DNA of 64,000 bases from Microbacterium sp. TNHR37B (GCF_001620065.1 NZ_LQGV01000003.1:248001-312000), one strand, 5' to 3'. Positions 31,630 to 41,029 are shown, numbered from the stretch's first letter. Program-made: numbers and translations. Notes: a model not told the origin generated them from the sequence alone.

Positions 31630-31833
31630 CCGCACTGCCGGCGGCACCACACCCTGAAACACCACTCCGCGTGGCGGGTGAGGCAGACGGGAGCCGGAGT
31701 GATGCACTGGACCAGCCCCACCGGCCGGGTCTCCCCCGATCGGCCCGCGCGAACCCTGGCCTTCGTGACCGATGCCGGAACCGAGGACGTGAGCGATGCC
31801 ACTCCCGAGCCGGACTCACCTCCGCCGTTCTGA
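31630..31833 (+). pseudogene. 3' remnant of a DUF222/HNH endonuclease gene
   Basis: The frame ending at 31833 encodes CRRHHTLKHHSAWRVRQTGAG followed by HWTSPTGR, then DRPARTLAF, ending in PPPF. This is the C-terminal end of the DUF222-HNH endonuclease proteins that are abundant in Microbacterium, beginning just at the end of the HNH motif (C-R-R-H-H). The upstream DNA does not encode the expected DUF222 domain or the first HNH histidines, so only about 65 of some 400-500 codons remain. It is likely a decayed copy left by deletion or recombination. Confidence 0.7.
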
Positions 31834-31883
31834 TGCGGAGCTCGAATCGCCGTGCCTGCTCGCGCATCCGGAGCCGCGCACGC

Positions 31884-33764
31884 TCAGTGGCCGGGAAGGA
31901 GCACCCCGTCGAAGAAACTGGCCAGCTCGGCATGCGCCGACAACGACAGCACTGCCGCGACGTACTGATCGGGGCGGACGACGACAACGGCGCCGTCGCG
32001 GGCGATAGCCCGTTCGTCGAAGATGTCGCGATCGTTCCACGCGCTCGCCCCCGCGGCGAACACCTTCTCCCAGTCCATCAGTCCGAGGGGACCGGTCCGT
32101 GGGCGGAACACCTCGGGGACGGCGCTCCACTCGACCTCGTCGAACGGCTGCGGGTACACGACCTTCACATCGAACAGGGCGTCCATGTCGTCGCCGGGGC
32201 GGGCATAGCGCTGCAGCGGCGAGTCATCGGACACCGACATCCACCGTGCCCACGCGTCCAGCGCCGGCGAGGCGCCGGAGTCGTCCCGATCCGCGAACGC
32301 GTAGATCCGCCATCGTCCGTCGGCCTTCGCGTAGTGACCGAGGTGGACGACGTTGCCGTCGGCGACCCGCGTGACCGGCACGCTCTGGAACCGCTTGCCG
32401 AGCGGGAACCCCGCGGCAAGACCCTGCTGCGCCGCCGAGCCGACGATCATCGAGGGGCCGTACTGCGTCATGAACCCCGAGGGGAACTCCGCGGTGGCGA
32501 GGTAGTAGGTGGCGAGATCCTCGGGATCGGTGATGTCCTCGGGCTTGCGCGCCATGAGCGACGACCACTCGCGATCGAAGTCGATCAACTGCTGGGCCAC
32601 CGGCATGCGTTCGGCGCCATAGGTCGACAGGAGCGACGCGGGACTGCGGCCGGTGAGCACCGAGCCGAGCTTCCAGCCGAGGTTGAACCCATCCTGCATC
32701 GACACGTTCATCCCCTGCCCCGCCTTCGCACTGTGGGTGTGGCAGGCATCGCCGGTGAGGAACACGCGCGGCGTGCGGGCAGCGCCTTCCGGCACGTCGT
32801 CGAAACCGTCCGTGACACGATGACCGACCTCATAGACGCTGTGCCACGCCACCTGTCTCACATCGAGCGTGTACGGGTGGAGGATCTCGTTGGCGCGCCG
32901 GATGATCTCCTCGATCGGCGTCTGCCGCACACGGTGATCATCGTCCTCCGCCACGGCCCCCAGGTCGATGTACATGCGGCTGAGGTAGCCGCCCTCACGG
33001 GGGATGTGGAGGATGTTCCCCGCTTGGGCGTTGATCGCGCACTTGATGCGCCAGTCGGGGAAGTCCGTGTTGACCAGCACATCCATGACACCCCACGCAT
33101 GCTGAGAGATGTCGCCCACATGACGGCGGCCGATCGCCTCGCGGACCGCGCTGCGCGCACCGTCGCAACCGACGACGTACTTCGCAGACACCGTGCGCTC
33201 CCCGGCCGCGGAGCGCAGGCGTACCTCGACGGGATGATCACCCTCGTCTCTCACCGTGAGCCCGAGGAACTCGACGCCGTAGTCGGGCTCGATGCGCCCC
33301 GGGCCGTGAGCGGCCGCCTCGGCGAAGTAGTCGAGCACCCTGGCCTGATTGACGATCAGGTGCGGAAACTCGCTGATCCGATATCCGTAGTCCTCGGTGC
33401 GGGAACGCCGCACGATGCGACTCGGGTCGTCGGGATCGGGACCCCAGAAGTTCATCCAGCCGATGTTGTACGCCTCGGCGGTAATCCGCTCGGCGAACCC
33501 GAAGGCCTGGAAGGTCTCGACGCTCCGCGGCTGGATGCCATCGGCCTGGCCCAGCACGAGCCGGCCGTCTCGCCGCTCGATGATCCGCGTCACGACCGAC
33601 GGGTACTGCGCCATCTGCGCCGCCAAGAGCATCCCGGCGGGTCCGGAGCCGACGATGAGCACGTCGATCTCCTCGGGGATCTCCCGCGGACGCTCCACGC
33701 CGGATCCGCGCGCGGGCTGCACGCGCGGATCTCCGGAGACGTAGCCGTGGTGGTGGAACTGCAT
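31884..33764 (-). CDS. FAD-dependent aromatic hydroxylase (phenol 2-monooxygenase/MobA type)
   Basis: A 626-residue flavoprotein monooxygenase. The FAD fold starts with VLIVGSGPAGM (G39-x-G-x-x-G44), the second FAD motif is FLTGDACHTHSAKAGQGMN (G338-D339), and the DG fingerprint lies in YVVGCDGARSAVR. The C-terminal part of about 200 residues (YPQPFDEVEWSAVPEVFRP and onward) is the thioredoxin-like domain typical of phenol hydroxylase and 3-hydroxybenzoate 4-monooxygenase. Beside the meta-cleavage genes it probably makes homoprotocatechuate from a hydroxyphenylacetate, in place of the two-component HpaBC (inference). It follows the transporter gene by 12 bases on the same strand. Confidence 0.88.
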   Translation of the reverse strand: MQFHHHGYVSGDPRVQPARGSGVERPREIPEEIDVLIVGSGPAGMLLAAQMAQYPSVVTRIIERRDGRLVLGQADGIQPRSVETFQAFGFAERITAEAYNIGWMNFWGPDPDDPSRIVRRSRTEDYGYRISEFPHLIVNQARVLDYFAEAAAHGPGRIEPDYGVEFLGLTVRDEGDHPVEVRLRSAAGERTVSAKYVVGCDGARSAVREAIGRRHVGDISQHAWGVMDVLVNTDFPDWRIKCAINAQAGNILHIPREGGYLSRMYIDLGAVAEDDDHRVRQTPIEEIIRRANEILHPYTLDVRQVAWHSVYEVGHRVTDGFDDVPEGAARTPRVFLTGDACHTHSAKAGQGMNVSMQDGFNLGWKLGSVLTGRSPASLLSTYGAERMPVAQQLIDFDREWSSLMARKPEDITDPEDLATYYLATAEFPSGFMTQYGPSMIVGSAAQQGLAAGFPLGKRFQSVPVTRVADGNVVHLGHYAKADGRWRIYAFADRDDSGASPALDAWARWMSVSDDSPLQRYARPGDDMDALFDVKVVYPQPFDEVEWSAVPEVFRPRTGPLGLMDWEKVFAAGASAWNDRDIFDERAIARDGAVVVVRPDQYVAAVLSLSAHAELASFFDGVLLPGH

Positions 33765-33776
33765 CGTCGCCTCGCC

Positions 33777-35165
33777 TCACGCCCGTGCGAGGCCGCGGAT
33801 CGGGCTCACGGTCTGTTCCTGCTCGTGGTCCGGGCCGAGGGGAATCCCACTCCGATCACGCAGCACGAGCGTGGCGAGCAGGCCCAGCACCGTCATGCCC
33901 GCGAGATACCACGTGACGGCCCCGGTCGAACCGGTGGCCTGCACGAGGGCCGTCGCGATCGTCGGGGCGAAGGCGCCTCCCAGGATCGCGCCGATCGCGT
34001 ACGAGATCGACACCCCCGAGAAGCGGATCGACGCCGGGAACAACTCCGCATACAGCGCGGCCTGCGGGCCGTAGGTGAAGCCCAGTCCGACGGTCAGCGC
34101 CACCAGGCCGAGGCCGAGCAGCACGATGTCCCCCGTGTTGACGAGCGGGAAGAGCAGGAACACACCGCCCAGCTGCAGCACCCACCCGATGAGGTACGTC
34201 GTCCGTCGCCCGAGTCGATCGGAAAGCCAGCCGGCGATCCACGTGAAGACCAGCCACGTGACAGCCGACAGGGTGACCGCCCACAGCACCTCCGAGGTCG
34301 GGAGCCCCACCGGACCCGCCGGATCGGTCGCGTAGCGCTGGATGTATCCGCCGGTGGTCATGTATCCGACCGCGTTGTTACCGGCGAACACGAAAGCCGC
34401 GACGATCACCAGCAGCGCGTGGGTGCGGAAGAGGCGCACGATCGGCATCCTCGTCTCTTCCTTGCGCTCGGCGAGCTCCACGAAGACGGGACTCTCCTCC
34501 ACGCGGCGGCGCACGTATGCGCCGATCAGGATCAGCACCACGCTGAGCAGGAACGGGATGCGCCAGCCCCAGGAGAGGAAGAAGTCCTCCCCGGGCAGCG
34601 ACACGAGCGCGAGGACCGCGGAGGCGAGCAGGAGTCCGAGCGGCACGCCGATCTGCGGCGAGGCGCCGAACAGCCCCCGCTTGGCCTTCGGAGCGTGCTC
34701 CACAGCCATCAACACGGCGCCGCCCCATTCGCCACCCGCCGAGATGCCCTGCAGGATGCGCAGCACGATGAGAAGCACGGGGGCGAGGATGCCGATCTGC
34801 GCATATGTCGGCAGCAGCCCGACGAGGGTCGTCGCGACACCCATCAGCACGAGCGTCAGCATGAGAACGAGCCGTCGCCCGTACTTGTCGCCGAAGTGGC
34901 CCGCGAGGAAAGCGCCCAGCGGCCGGAACAAGAAGCTGATCCCCACCGTGATGAACGAGAGGATCTGCCCGAACTGCTCCCCGGCGGGAGCGAAGAACAG
35001 CTGCCCGAAGACCAGACCGGCCGCCGAGGCGTAGATGAAGAAGTCGTACCACTCCACGGTGGTTCCGACCACCGTGGCGAACACGACCCGGCGCCGATCG
35101 GTCGCGGTCGCGATGGTACCGGTGGGGGTGAATCCCGCCGGCGGGGTCGAGGAGGATGCGCTCAT
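33777..35165 (-). CDS. MFS transporter, MHS type, for an aromatic acid
   Basis: A 462-residue, 12-helix major facilitator with the MHS signature VGTTVEWYDFFIYASAAGLVFG, GHFGDKYGRRLVL and LRILQGISAGGEWGGAVLMAVEHAP. It is encoded first in a two-gene minus-strand operon with the hydroxylase and is divergent from the ring-cleavage operon, so it most likely imports the aromatic substrate, such as a hydroxyphenylacetate. GGGAG precedes the ATG. The operator-promoter region at 35207-35243 could control both directions. Confidence 0.88.
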   Translation of the reverse strand: MSASSSTPPAGFTPTGTIATATDRRRVVFATVVGTTVEWYDFFIYASAAGLVFGQLFFAPAGEQFGQILSFITVGISFLFRPLGAFLAGHFGDKYGRRLVLMLTLVLMGVATTLVGLLPTYAQIGILAPVLLIVLRILQGISAGGEWGGAVLMAVEHAPKAKRGLFGASPQIGVPLGLLLASAVLALVSLPGEDFFLSWGWRIPFLLSVVLILIGAYVRRRVEESPVFVELAERKEETRMPIVRLFRTHALLVIVAAFVFAGNNAVGYMTTGGYIQRYATDPAGPVGLPTSEVLWAVTLSAVTWLVFTWIAGWLSDRLGRRTTYLIGWVLQLGGVFLLFPLVNTGDIVLLGLGLVALTVGLGFTYGPQAALYAELFPASIRFSGVSISYAIGAILGGAFAPTIATALVQATGSTGAVTWYLAGMTVLGLLATLVLRDRSGIPLGPDHEQEQTVSPIRGLARA

Positions 35166-35206
35166 GGTGGCTCCCGTGTCACTGACGTCGTTGTCGTTCG
35201 AGCTGC

Positions 35207-35243
35207 TTGCCCGGTGACTCAGGATCATATACGATTTCGGATA
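35207..35243 (+). promoter_or_regulatory. Promoter and palindromic operator of the homoprotocatechuate operon
   Basis: TTGCCC (35207-35212) and TACGAT (35230-35235) are separated by 17 bp. TATACGA-TT-TCGGATA (35228-35243) is a near-perfect palindrome (6 of 7 arm positions) covering the -10 element and also containing the direct repeat ATACGA-N6-ATACGA. The GntR regulator encoded in the operon is the likely ligand. Confidence 0.6.
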
Positions 35244-35265
35244 CGACGCAAGAGCGAGGGAGCTC

Positions 35266-36825
35266 ATGACCATCGAGACGACCACCGATCCCCGGTTCTC
35301 CGGCCTTCCCGGCCGTCCGGGAAAGATCATCGCGGTGCACCTCAGCTACCCCTCTCGCGCCGCACAGCGGGGCCGGACCCCAGAGGCGCCCTCGTACTTC
35401 TTCAAGGCCTCGAGCTCCGTGGCCGCCTCCGGCTCGACCGTTGCCCGCCCCGCAGGCACCGAGCTTCTCGCCTTCGAGGGGGAGATCGCCCTCGTGATCG
35501 GCTCGACCGCGCGACACGTCTCCCTCACCGGCGCCTGGGAGCACGTCGGATGGGTGACCGCCGGGAACGACCTCGGGCTCTACGACCTGCGCGCCAGCGA
35601 CAAGGGCTCGAACGTCCGGTCCAAGAGCCGAGACGGATTCACCCCGCTCGGCCCTCGGCTCCTCGACGCCCGACTCCTCGATCCCACGGGCCTGCGCGTG
35701 CGCACGTGGGTCAACGGCGTCCTCACCCAGGACGACACGACCGGAGCCCTCCTCTTCCCCCTGACCCAGATCGTCGCCGACCTCAGCCAGCACTTCACCC
35801 TCGAGCCCGGCGACGTGATCCTCACCGGCACGCCGGCGGGATCCTCGGTGCTCCAGCCCGGCGACGTCGTCGAGGTCGAAGTCGACGCGCCCGAGGCGGG
35901 ACTCACGACCGGGCGCCTCGTGACGAGCGTCGCGACCGACGACGGACCCGGCTTCGATGCGACTCTCGGCGCACTCCCCGCCGTCGACGACACCCAGCGC
36001 ACCGAAGCCTGGGGCAACGACTCCCCACGCACGGAAACACAGCGCACCGTCGGGGCTGCCGCCTCCCCCACCGCCGGCGGCGGCGCGACCACCCCGCCCA
36101 CCGAGACAGACGAGTCCGGCAGCCGCTCGACGCTCGACGCCGACCTGCGCGCCGCGCTCCACCGCCTCCCCGTCGCGGCACTCTCCCAGCAACTGCGCAA
36201 GCGCGGGCTCGACGATGTGACGATCGACGGGGTCCACGCCCTTCACCCCGGCCGCCGGCTGGTCGGAACGGCACGGACACTGCGCTTCGTCCCGCACCGT
36301 CCTGACCTCTTCGAGACGCACGGAGGCGGCTACAACGCGCAGAAGCGGGCGTTCGACACGGTCGGTGCGGGCGAGGTGATCGTCATCGAGGCGCGCGGCG
36401 AGACCGGTTCCGGCACGCTCGGCGACATCCTGGCGCTCCGTGCACACGCCCGGGGAGCCGCGGGCATCGTCACCGACGGCGGTGTGCGCGACATCGATGC
36501 CGTCCGGGCGGTGGGCCTCCCGGTCTACACCGCCGGAGCGCATCCGGCCGTGCTCGGGCGCAAGCACGTCCCCTGGGACCACGACGTCACCATCGCGTGC
36601 GGAGGCACCACGGTGCAGCCCGGCGACATCGTCGTGGGCGACGCCGACGGCGTGCTGGTGATCCCCCCGCCGCTTCTCCGGGAGGTCGTGGAAGCGGCGC
36701 TCGCGCAGGAGGACGAGGACGCGTGGATCGCCGCCCGCGTCGCCGAAGGACACCCGATCGAAGGCCTGTTTCCCCTGAACGCCAGCTGGCGCGCCCGCTA
36801 CGACGCCGAGAGGACGCAGCGATGA
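35266..36825 (+). CDS. Fusion of a fumarylacetoacetate hydrolase-family domain and an RraA-like domain
   Basis: A 519-residue two-domain enzyme. Residues about 15-235 are an FAH domain with metal ligands in F-E71-G-E73 and GN-D102-LGLYDLR and the closing motif ILTGTPAGS. A Ser/Thr/Gly-rich linker (about 240-290) leads to an RraA-like domain (about 295-515) with the signature GIVTDGGVRDID (D404, R408, D409). In Escherichia coli the isomerase/decarboxylase HpaG is a tandem of two FAH domains. Here one FAH domain is joined to a fold that in other proteins is an oxaloacetate decarboxylase/HMG aldolase, so the fusion may isomerise and decarboxylate the ring-cleavage product. GAGGGAG precedes the ATG. 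First gene of the operon. Confidence 0.85.
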   Translation: MTIETTTDPRFSGLPGRPGKIIAVHLSYPSRAAQRGRTPEAPSYFFKASSSVAASGSTVARPAGTELLAFEGEIALVIGSTARHVSLTGAWEHVGWVTAGNDLGLYDLRASDKGSNVRSKSRDGFTPLGPRLLDARLLDPTGLRVRTWVNGVLTQDDTTGALLFPLTQIVADLSQHFTLEPGDVILTGTPAGSSVLQPGDVVEVEVDAPEAGLTTGRLVTSVATDDGPGFDATLGALPAVDDTQRTEAWGNDSPRTETQRTVGAAASPTAGGGATTPPTETDESGSRSTLDADLRAALHRLPVAALSQQLRKRGLDDVTIDGVHALHPGRRLVGTARTLRFVPHRPDLFETHGGGYNAQKRAFDTVGAGEVIVIEARGETGSGTLGDILALRAHARGAAGIVTDGGVRDIDAVRAVGLPVYTAGAHPAVLGRKHVPWDHDVTIACGGTTVQPGDIVVGDADGVLVIPPPLLREVVEAALAQEDEDAWIAARVAEGHPIEGLFPLNASWRARYDAERTQR

Positions 36826-37511
36826 CCGACACGGCCCAGACCACGCGCAGCAAGTCGCAGCAGGCCTACCACTGGATCAAGGAACGGATCGCCGATCAGG
36901 TCTTCACTCCCGGGTATCGGCTGGTGCTCGGGACCATCGCGAGCGACCTCGACATGAGCGTCGTCCCGGTGCGGGAGGCGATCCGGCAGCTGGAGGCGGA
37001 GGGCCTCGTGACCTTCGAACGCAACGTCGGCGCACGCGTCTCCATGGTCGACGACACGCAGTACCGCTTCTCGATGCAGTCCCTCAGCATCCTGGAGGGG
37101 GCGGCCACCGCCCTCGCCGCGCGCCGTCTCACCGCCGACGACCTGCGCGATGCGCGCCGGATCAACGAGCTGATGATCGAGACGCTGGCGCATTTCGATC
37201 CGCGCGCCTTCACGAGGCTGAACCAGGAGTTCCACGCGACGCTGTTCGCGCGGTGCCCCAACCCGCGCATGCTCGAACTCGTCGAGGCCGAGTGGGCGCG
37301 CCTCGGCCACCTTCGCGACTCCACGTTCAGCTTCGTCCCCGGCCGCGCCGAGGAGTCCGTCCACGAGCACGAGAACATCGTGCGTCTCATCGAGCGGGGA
37401 GCGCCCCTCGGCGAGATCGAGAAGGCGGCTCGCCGCCATCGTTCCGCAACGCTGGACGCCTACATGATCCACGAGCACCCGGATGAGGCGCTCGGCCTCC
37501 CCGCGTTCTGA
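36822..37511 (+). CDS. GntR family regulator (FCD domain) of the aromatic operon
   Basis: A 229-residue regulator. The winged helix (about 12-75) has QQAYHWIKERIADQVFTPGYRLVLGTIASDLDMSVVPVREAIRQLEAEGLV. The FCD effector domain (about 85-215) carries metal-binding candidates in FTRLNQEFHATLF and SVHEHENIVRL. Its ATG overlaps the fusion enzyme stop (ATGA), so it is made together with the pathway it probably controls. The palindrome at 35228-35243 is the likely target. Confidence 0.88.
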   Translation: MTDTAQTTRSKSQQAYHWIKERIADQVFTPGYRLVLGTIASDLDMSVVPVREAIRQLEAEGLVTFERNVGARVSMVDDTQYRFSMQSLSILEGAATALAARRLTADDLRDARRINELMIETLAHFDPRAFTRLNQEFHATLFARCPNPRMLELVEAEWARLGHLRDSTFSFVPGRAEESVHEHENIVRLIERGAPLGEIEKAARRHRSATLDAYMIHEHPDEALGLPAF

Positions 37512-37535
37512 TCCCCCTCCCGACAAGGAGCCCAC

Positions 37536-39047
37536 ATGAGCACTCCCGACCTCGCCTCGCGTCACGTGCCGGCCGATCTCCCCTCCCGCATCCAGCACTA
37601 CATCGACGGCGCGCTCGTCGATTCGGTCGACGGAGACACCTTCGACGTCCTCGAACCGGTGTCCAACGAGGTGTATGTCACAGCGGCGGCGGGCAAGAAG
37701 GCGGACATCGACCGCGCGGTGGCGGCGGCGCGGCGCGCGTTCACCGAAGGCCCGTGGCCGCGGATGCTCCCCCGCGAGCGCTCGCGCGTGCTCCACCGGA
37801 TCGCCGACATCGTCGAGTCGCGCGACGAGCGCCTCGCCGAGCTCGAGTCGTTCGACTCGGGGCTGCCGATCACGCAGGCTCTGGGCCAGGCCCGGCGCGC
37901 GGCGGAGAACTTCCGCTTCTTCGCCGATCTCGTCGTCGCTCAGGCCGACGACACCTTCAAGGTCCCGGGACGGCAGATCAACTACGTCAACCGCAAACCG
38001 ATCGGCGTCGCGGGGCTCATCACCCCCTGGAACACGCCCTTCATGCTGGAGTCGTGGAAGCTGGCTCCGGCGCTGGCAACCGGCAACACCGTCGTGCTGA
38101 AGCCCGCCGAGTTCACTCCGCTGTCGGCGTCGCTGTGGGCGGGGATCTTCGAAGAGGCGGGACTCCCCCGGGGCGTCTTCAACCTCGTGAACGGGCTGGG
38201 TGAAGACGCGGGCGATGCCCTCGTGAAGCATCCCGACGTGCCGCTCATCTCCTTCACGGGCGAGAGCTCCACGGGGCAGCTGATCTTCGCCAACGCGGCA
38301 CCGCACCTGAAGGCCCTGTCGATGGAGCTCGGCGGGAAGTCGCCCGCGATCGTCTTCGCCGACGCCGACCTGGACGCCGCCATCGACGCGACGATCTTCG
38401 GTGTGTTCTCCCTCAACGGCGAGCGCTGCACCGCCGGTTCCCGGATCCTCGTCGAGCGTGCCGTGTACGACGAGTTCGTCGAGCGCTACGCGGCTCAGGC
38501 CGCGCGGGTGACGGTGGGCTACCCGCACGACCCGCAGACCGAGGTGGGCGCGCTCGTGCACCCCGAGCACTTCGCGAAGGTCATGAGCTACGTCGAGCTC
38601 GGCAAGACGGAAGGCCGTCTCGTGGCCGGCGGCGGCCAGCCGGAGGGTTTCGCGTTCGGCAACTTCGTGGCCCCGACCGTCTTCGCCGACGTCCGCCCGG
38701 ATGCGCGCATCTTCCAGGAGGAGATCTTCGGCCCGGTCGTCGCGATCACGCCGTTCGACACCGAGGAGGAGGCGCTGGCGCTGGCCAACGACACGAAATA
38801 CGGCCTCGCCGCCTATGTCTGGACGAACGACCTGAAGCGTGCCCACACCTTCGCGGGCGCCGTGGAGGCGGGCATGGTCTGGCTCAACTCGAACAACGTC
38901 CGCGACCTCCGCACCCCCTTCGGCGGCGTGAAGGCGTCGGGACTCGGCCACGAGGGCGGCTACCGCTCCATCGACTTCTACACCGATCAGCAGGCCGTTC
39001 ACATCACGCTCGGCGCGGTGCACAACCCCACCTTCGGCAAGAACTGA
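37536..39047 (+). CDS. hpaE: 5-carboxymethyl-2-hydroxymuconate semialdehyde dehydrogenase
   Basis: A 503-residue aldehyde dehydrogenase that oxidises the semialdehyde formed by extradiol cleavage of homoprotocatechuate, using NAD. The Rossmann and active-site motifs are intact: GLITPWNTPFML, FTGESSTGQLI, the general base E264 in LSMELGGKSP, and the nucleophile C298 in GERCTAGSR. AAGGAG lies 6 bases before the ATG. Assignment among ALDHs rests on the neighbouring ring-cleavage dioxygenase and downstream pathway genes. Confidence 0.92.
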   Translation: MSTPDLASRHVPADLPSRIQHYIDGALVDSVDGDTFDVLEPVSNEVYVTAAAGKKADIDRAVAAARRAFTEGPWPRMLPRERSRVLHRIADIVESRDERLAELESFDSGLPITQALGQARRAAENFRFFADLVVAQADDTFKVPGRQINYVNRKPIGVAGLITPWNTPFMLESWKLAPALATGNTVVLKPAEFTPLSASLWAGIFEEAGLPRGVFNLVNGLGEDAGDALVKHPDVPLISFTGESSTGQLIFANAAPHLKALSMELGGKSPAIVFADADLDAAIDATIFGVFSLNGERCTAGSRILVERAVYDEFVERYAAQAARVTVGYPHDPQTEVGALVHPEHFAKVMSYVELGKTEGRLVAGGGQPEGFAFGNFVAPTVFADVRPDARIFQEEIFGPVVAITPFDTEEEALALANDTKYGLAAYVWTNDLKRAHTFAGAVEAGMVWLNSNNVRDLRTPFGGVKASGLGHEGGYRSIDFYTDQQAVHITLGAVHNPTFGKN

Positions 39048-39075
39048 CCCACGCCCGGAAAGCAAGGACGCTGAC

Positions 39076-40242
39076 ATGACCTACCGTGACCAGTTGACCC
39101 CCACCTCGTCGGGCTTCTTCGTGAGCCAGGAGGCACCCATCCGCTCCGCCGATCCCCTCCCCGTCCCGGCGGCGCCGGCCCCCGACATCCTGCGCTGCGC
39201 CTACATGGAGCTGGTCGTCACCGACCTCGCGGCCTCACGCGCCTTCTACGTCGACGTGCTGGGCCTCTACGTGACCGAGGAGGACGAGAGCACGGTGTAC
39301 CTCCGCTCGACGGAGGAGTTCATCCACCACAACCTGGTGCTGCGCGAGGGCCCGATCGCCGCCGTCGCCGTGTTCTCGTATCGGGTGCGCTCGGCCGACG
39401 ACCTCGACAAGGCGGTCGCGTTCTACACCGAGCTCGGCTGCCGGGTGGAGCGGCGGGCCGAGGGGTTCGTCAAAGGCATCGGCGACGCCGTGCGGGTGAC
39501 CGACCCGCTCGGGTTCCCCTACGAGTTCTTCTTCCAGACCGAGCACGTGGAGAGACTGTCGTGGCGGTACGACCTCCACACCCCGGGTGAGCTCGTCCGC
39601 CTCGACCACTTCAATCAGGTCACCCCGGACGTCCCGCGGGCCGTCGGCTTCATGCAGTCGCTCGGCTTCCGCGTGACGGAGGACATCCAGGACGAGGAGG
39701 GCACGGTCTACGCGGCGTGGATGCGGCGCAAGCCCACCGTGCACGACACCGCCATGACCGGCGGCGACGGGCCGCGCATGCACCACGTGGCCTTCGCGAC
39801 CCACGAGAAGCACAACATCCTCGCCATCTGCGACAAGCTCGGAGCTCTCCGCCGTTCCGACGCGATCGAGCGCGGGCCGGGACGACACGGGGTCTCCAAC
39901 GCGTTCTATCTCTATCTGCGCGACCCCGACGGGCACCGCGTGGAGATCTACACGCAGGACTACTACACCGGCGACCCCGACAACCCGGTGGTCACGTGGG
40001 ACGTCCACGACAACCAGCGCCGCGACTGGTGGGGCAACCCCGTCGTGCCCTCCTGGTACACGGAGGCCTCGCTGGTCCTCGATCTCGACGGCAACCCGCA
40101 GCCGGTCCTCGCCCGCACCGAGTCGTCGGAGATGGCGGTGACGATCGGCGCCGACGGCTTCTCGTACACCCGTCCGGAGGAGAGGGGCGCGACGGGGCAG
40201 GATCACCGGCAGGGCGAGTACAAGCTCGGGCACCAGCTCTGA
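39076..40242 (+). CDS. hpaD: 3,4-dihydroxyphenylacetate 2,3-dioxygenase
   Basis: A 388-residue type I extradiol dioxygenase (vicinal oxygen chelate fold) that opens the ring of homoprotocatechuate. Metal ligands H178 (LDHFNQV), H237 (MHHVAF) and E290 (GHRVEIY) have the same spacing (59 and 53 residues) as H155, H214 and E267 of the Brevibacterium HPCD and Arthrobacter MndD enzymes. The N-terminus is about 23 residues longer than theirs. Whether the native metal is Fe or Mn cannot be read from the sequence. Confidence 0.95.
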   Translation: MTYRDQLTPTSSGFFVSQEAPIRSADPLPVPAAPAPDILRCAYMELVVTDLAASRAFYVDVLGLYVTEEDESTVYLRSTEEFIHHNLVLREGPIAAVAVFSYRVRSADDLDKAVAFYTELGCRVERRAEGFVKGIGDAVRVTDPLGFPYEFFFQTEHVERLSWRYDLHTPGELVRLDHFNQVTPDVPRAVGFMQSLGFRVTEDIQDEEGTVYAAWMRRKPTVHDTAMTGGDGPRMHHVAFATHEKHNILAICDKLGALRRSDAIERGPGRHGVSNAFYLYLRDPDGHRVEIYTQDYYTGDPDNPVVTWDVHDNQRRDWWGNPVVPSWYTEASLVLDLDGNPQPVLARTESSEMAVTIGADGFSYTRPEERGATGQDHRQGEYKLGHQL

Positions 40243-40243
40243 C

Positions 40244-41029
40244 ATGCTCACCCCCGCAGAGACCGACCGCATCGCGGCGGAACTGGCCGATGCCGACCGC
40301 ACCCACGGCGTGATCCCGCGGATCACCGCTCGGTATCCCGCGGCGACCGTCGAGGACGCCTACCGGATCCAGGCGCGATGGCGCGATCGCAGGATCGCCG
40401 ACGGCCATCGTCTCGTCGGGCGCAAGATCGGCCTGACCTCCCGTGCGATGCAGCACGCCACCGGCATCACCGAGCCCGACTACGGGGTGATGTTCGACGA
40501 CACGATCTTCCGCAGCGGCGACACCCTTCCCGTCGACCGTTTCTCCAACGTCCGCGTCGAGGTGGAGCTGGCCTTCGTCCTGGCACAACCCCTGGAAGGC
40601 CCGCACGCCACCCTCGCCGACGCCCTGCGCGCGACCGACCACGTGGTGCCCGCACTGGAGGTGCTCAACTCACACATCGAGCTGGAGGGGCGCACCATCG
40701 TCGACACGATCAGCGACAACGCCGCCTATGGTGCGATGGTGCTCGGAGAGACGCGTCGGCGTCCGGACGAGGTCGATCTGCGGTGGGTCCCGGGTGTGCT
40801 CAGCCGCAATGGCGAGATCGAGGAGACCGGGGTCGCCGCCGGAGTGCTCGGTCATCCCGCCACCGGTGTGGCGTGGCTGGCCAACAAGCTCCATCAGCAC
40901 GGTGCCCGACTCGAGGCGGGCGAGATCATCCTCGCCGGATCCTTCACCCGCCCCGTCTGGGTGCACGCGGGCGACCACGTGCTCTGCGACTACGGACCGA
41001 TGGGAACCATCTCGTGTCACTTCATCTAG
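40244..41029 (+). CDS. hpaH: 2-oxo-hept-4-ene-1,7-dioate hydratase
   Basis: A 261-residue hydratase of the FAH-related MhpD/HpaH family. It adds water to 2-oxohept-4-ene-1,7-dioate after decarboxylation. Characteristic stretches are VGRKIGLTSRAMQHATGITEPDYGVMFDD, VRVEVELAFVLAQPL, ALEVLNSHIELEGRTIVDTISDNAA and EIILAGSFTRPV. The ATG is one base after the hpaD stop. The 3' end overlaps the aldolase start by 16 bases. Confidence 0.94.
   Translation: MLTPAETDRIAAELADADRTHGVIPRITARYPAATVEDAYRIQARWRDRRIADGHRLVGRKIGLTSRAMQHATGITEPDYGVMFDDTIFRSGDTLPVDRFSNVRVEVELAFVLAQPLEGPHATLADALRATDHVVPALEVLNSHIELEGRTIVDTISDNAAYGAMVLGETRRRPDEVDLRWVPGVLSRNGEIEETGVAAGVLGHPATGVAWLANKLHQHGARLEAGEIILAGSFTRPVWVHAGDHVLCDYGPMGTISCHFI

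Noticed and set aside
31467..36305. A 1612-codon open frame on the plus strand across the hydroxylase and MFS genes
   Set aside because: It is antisense to two clear family proteins and its translation is low-complexity Arg/Ala/His-rich text. Long antisense frames are expected when third positions are almost all G or C.
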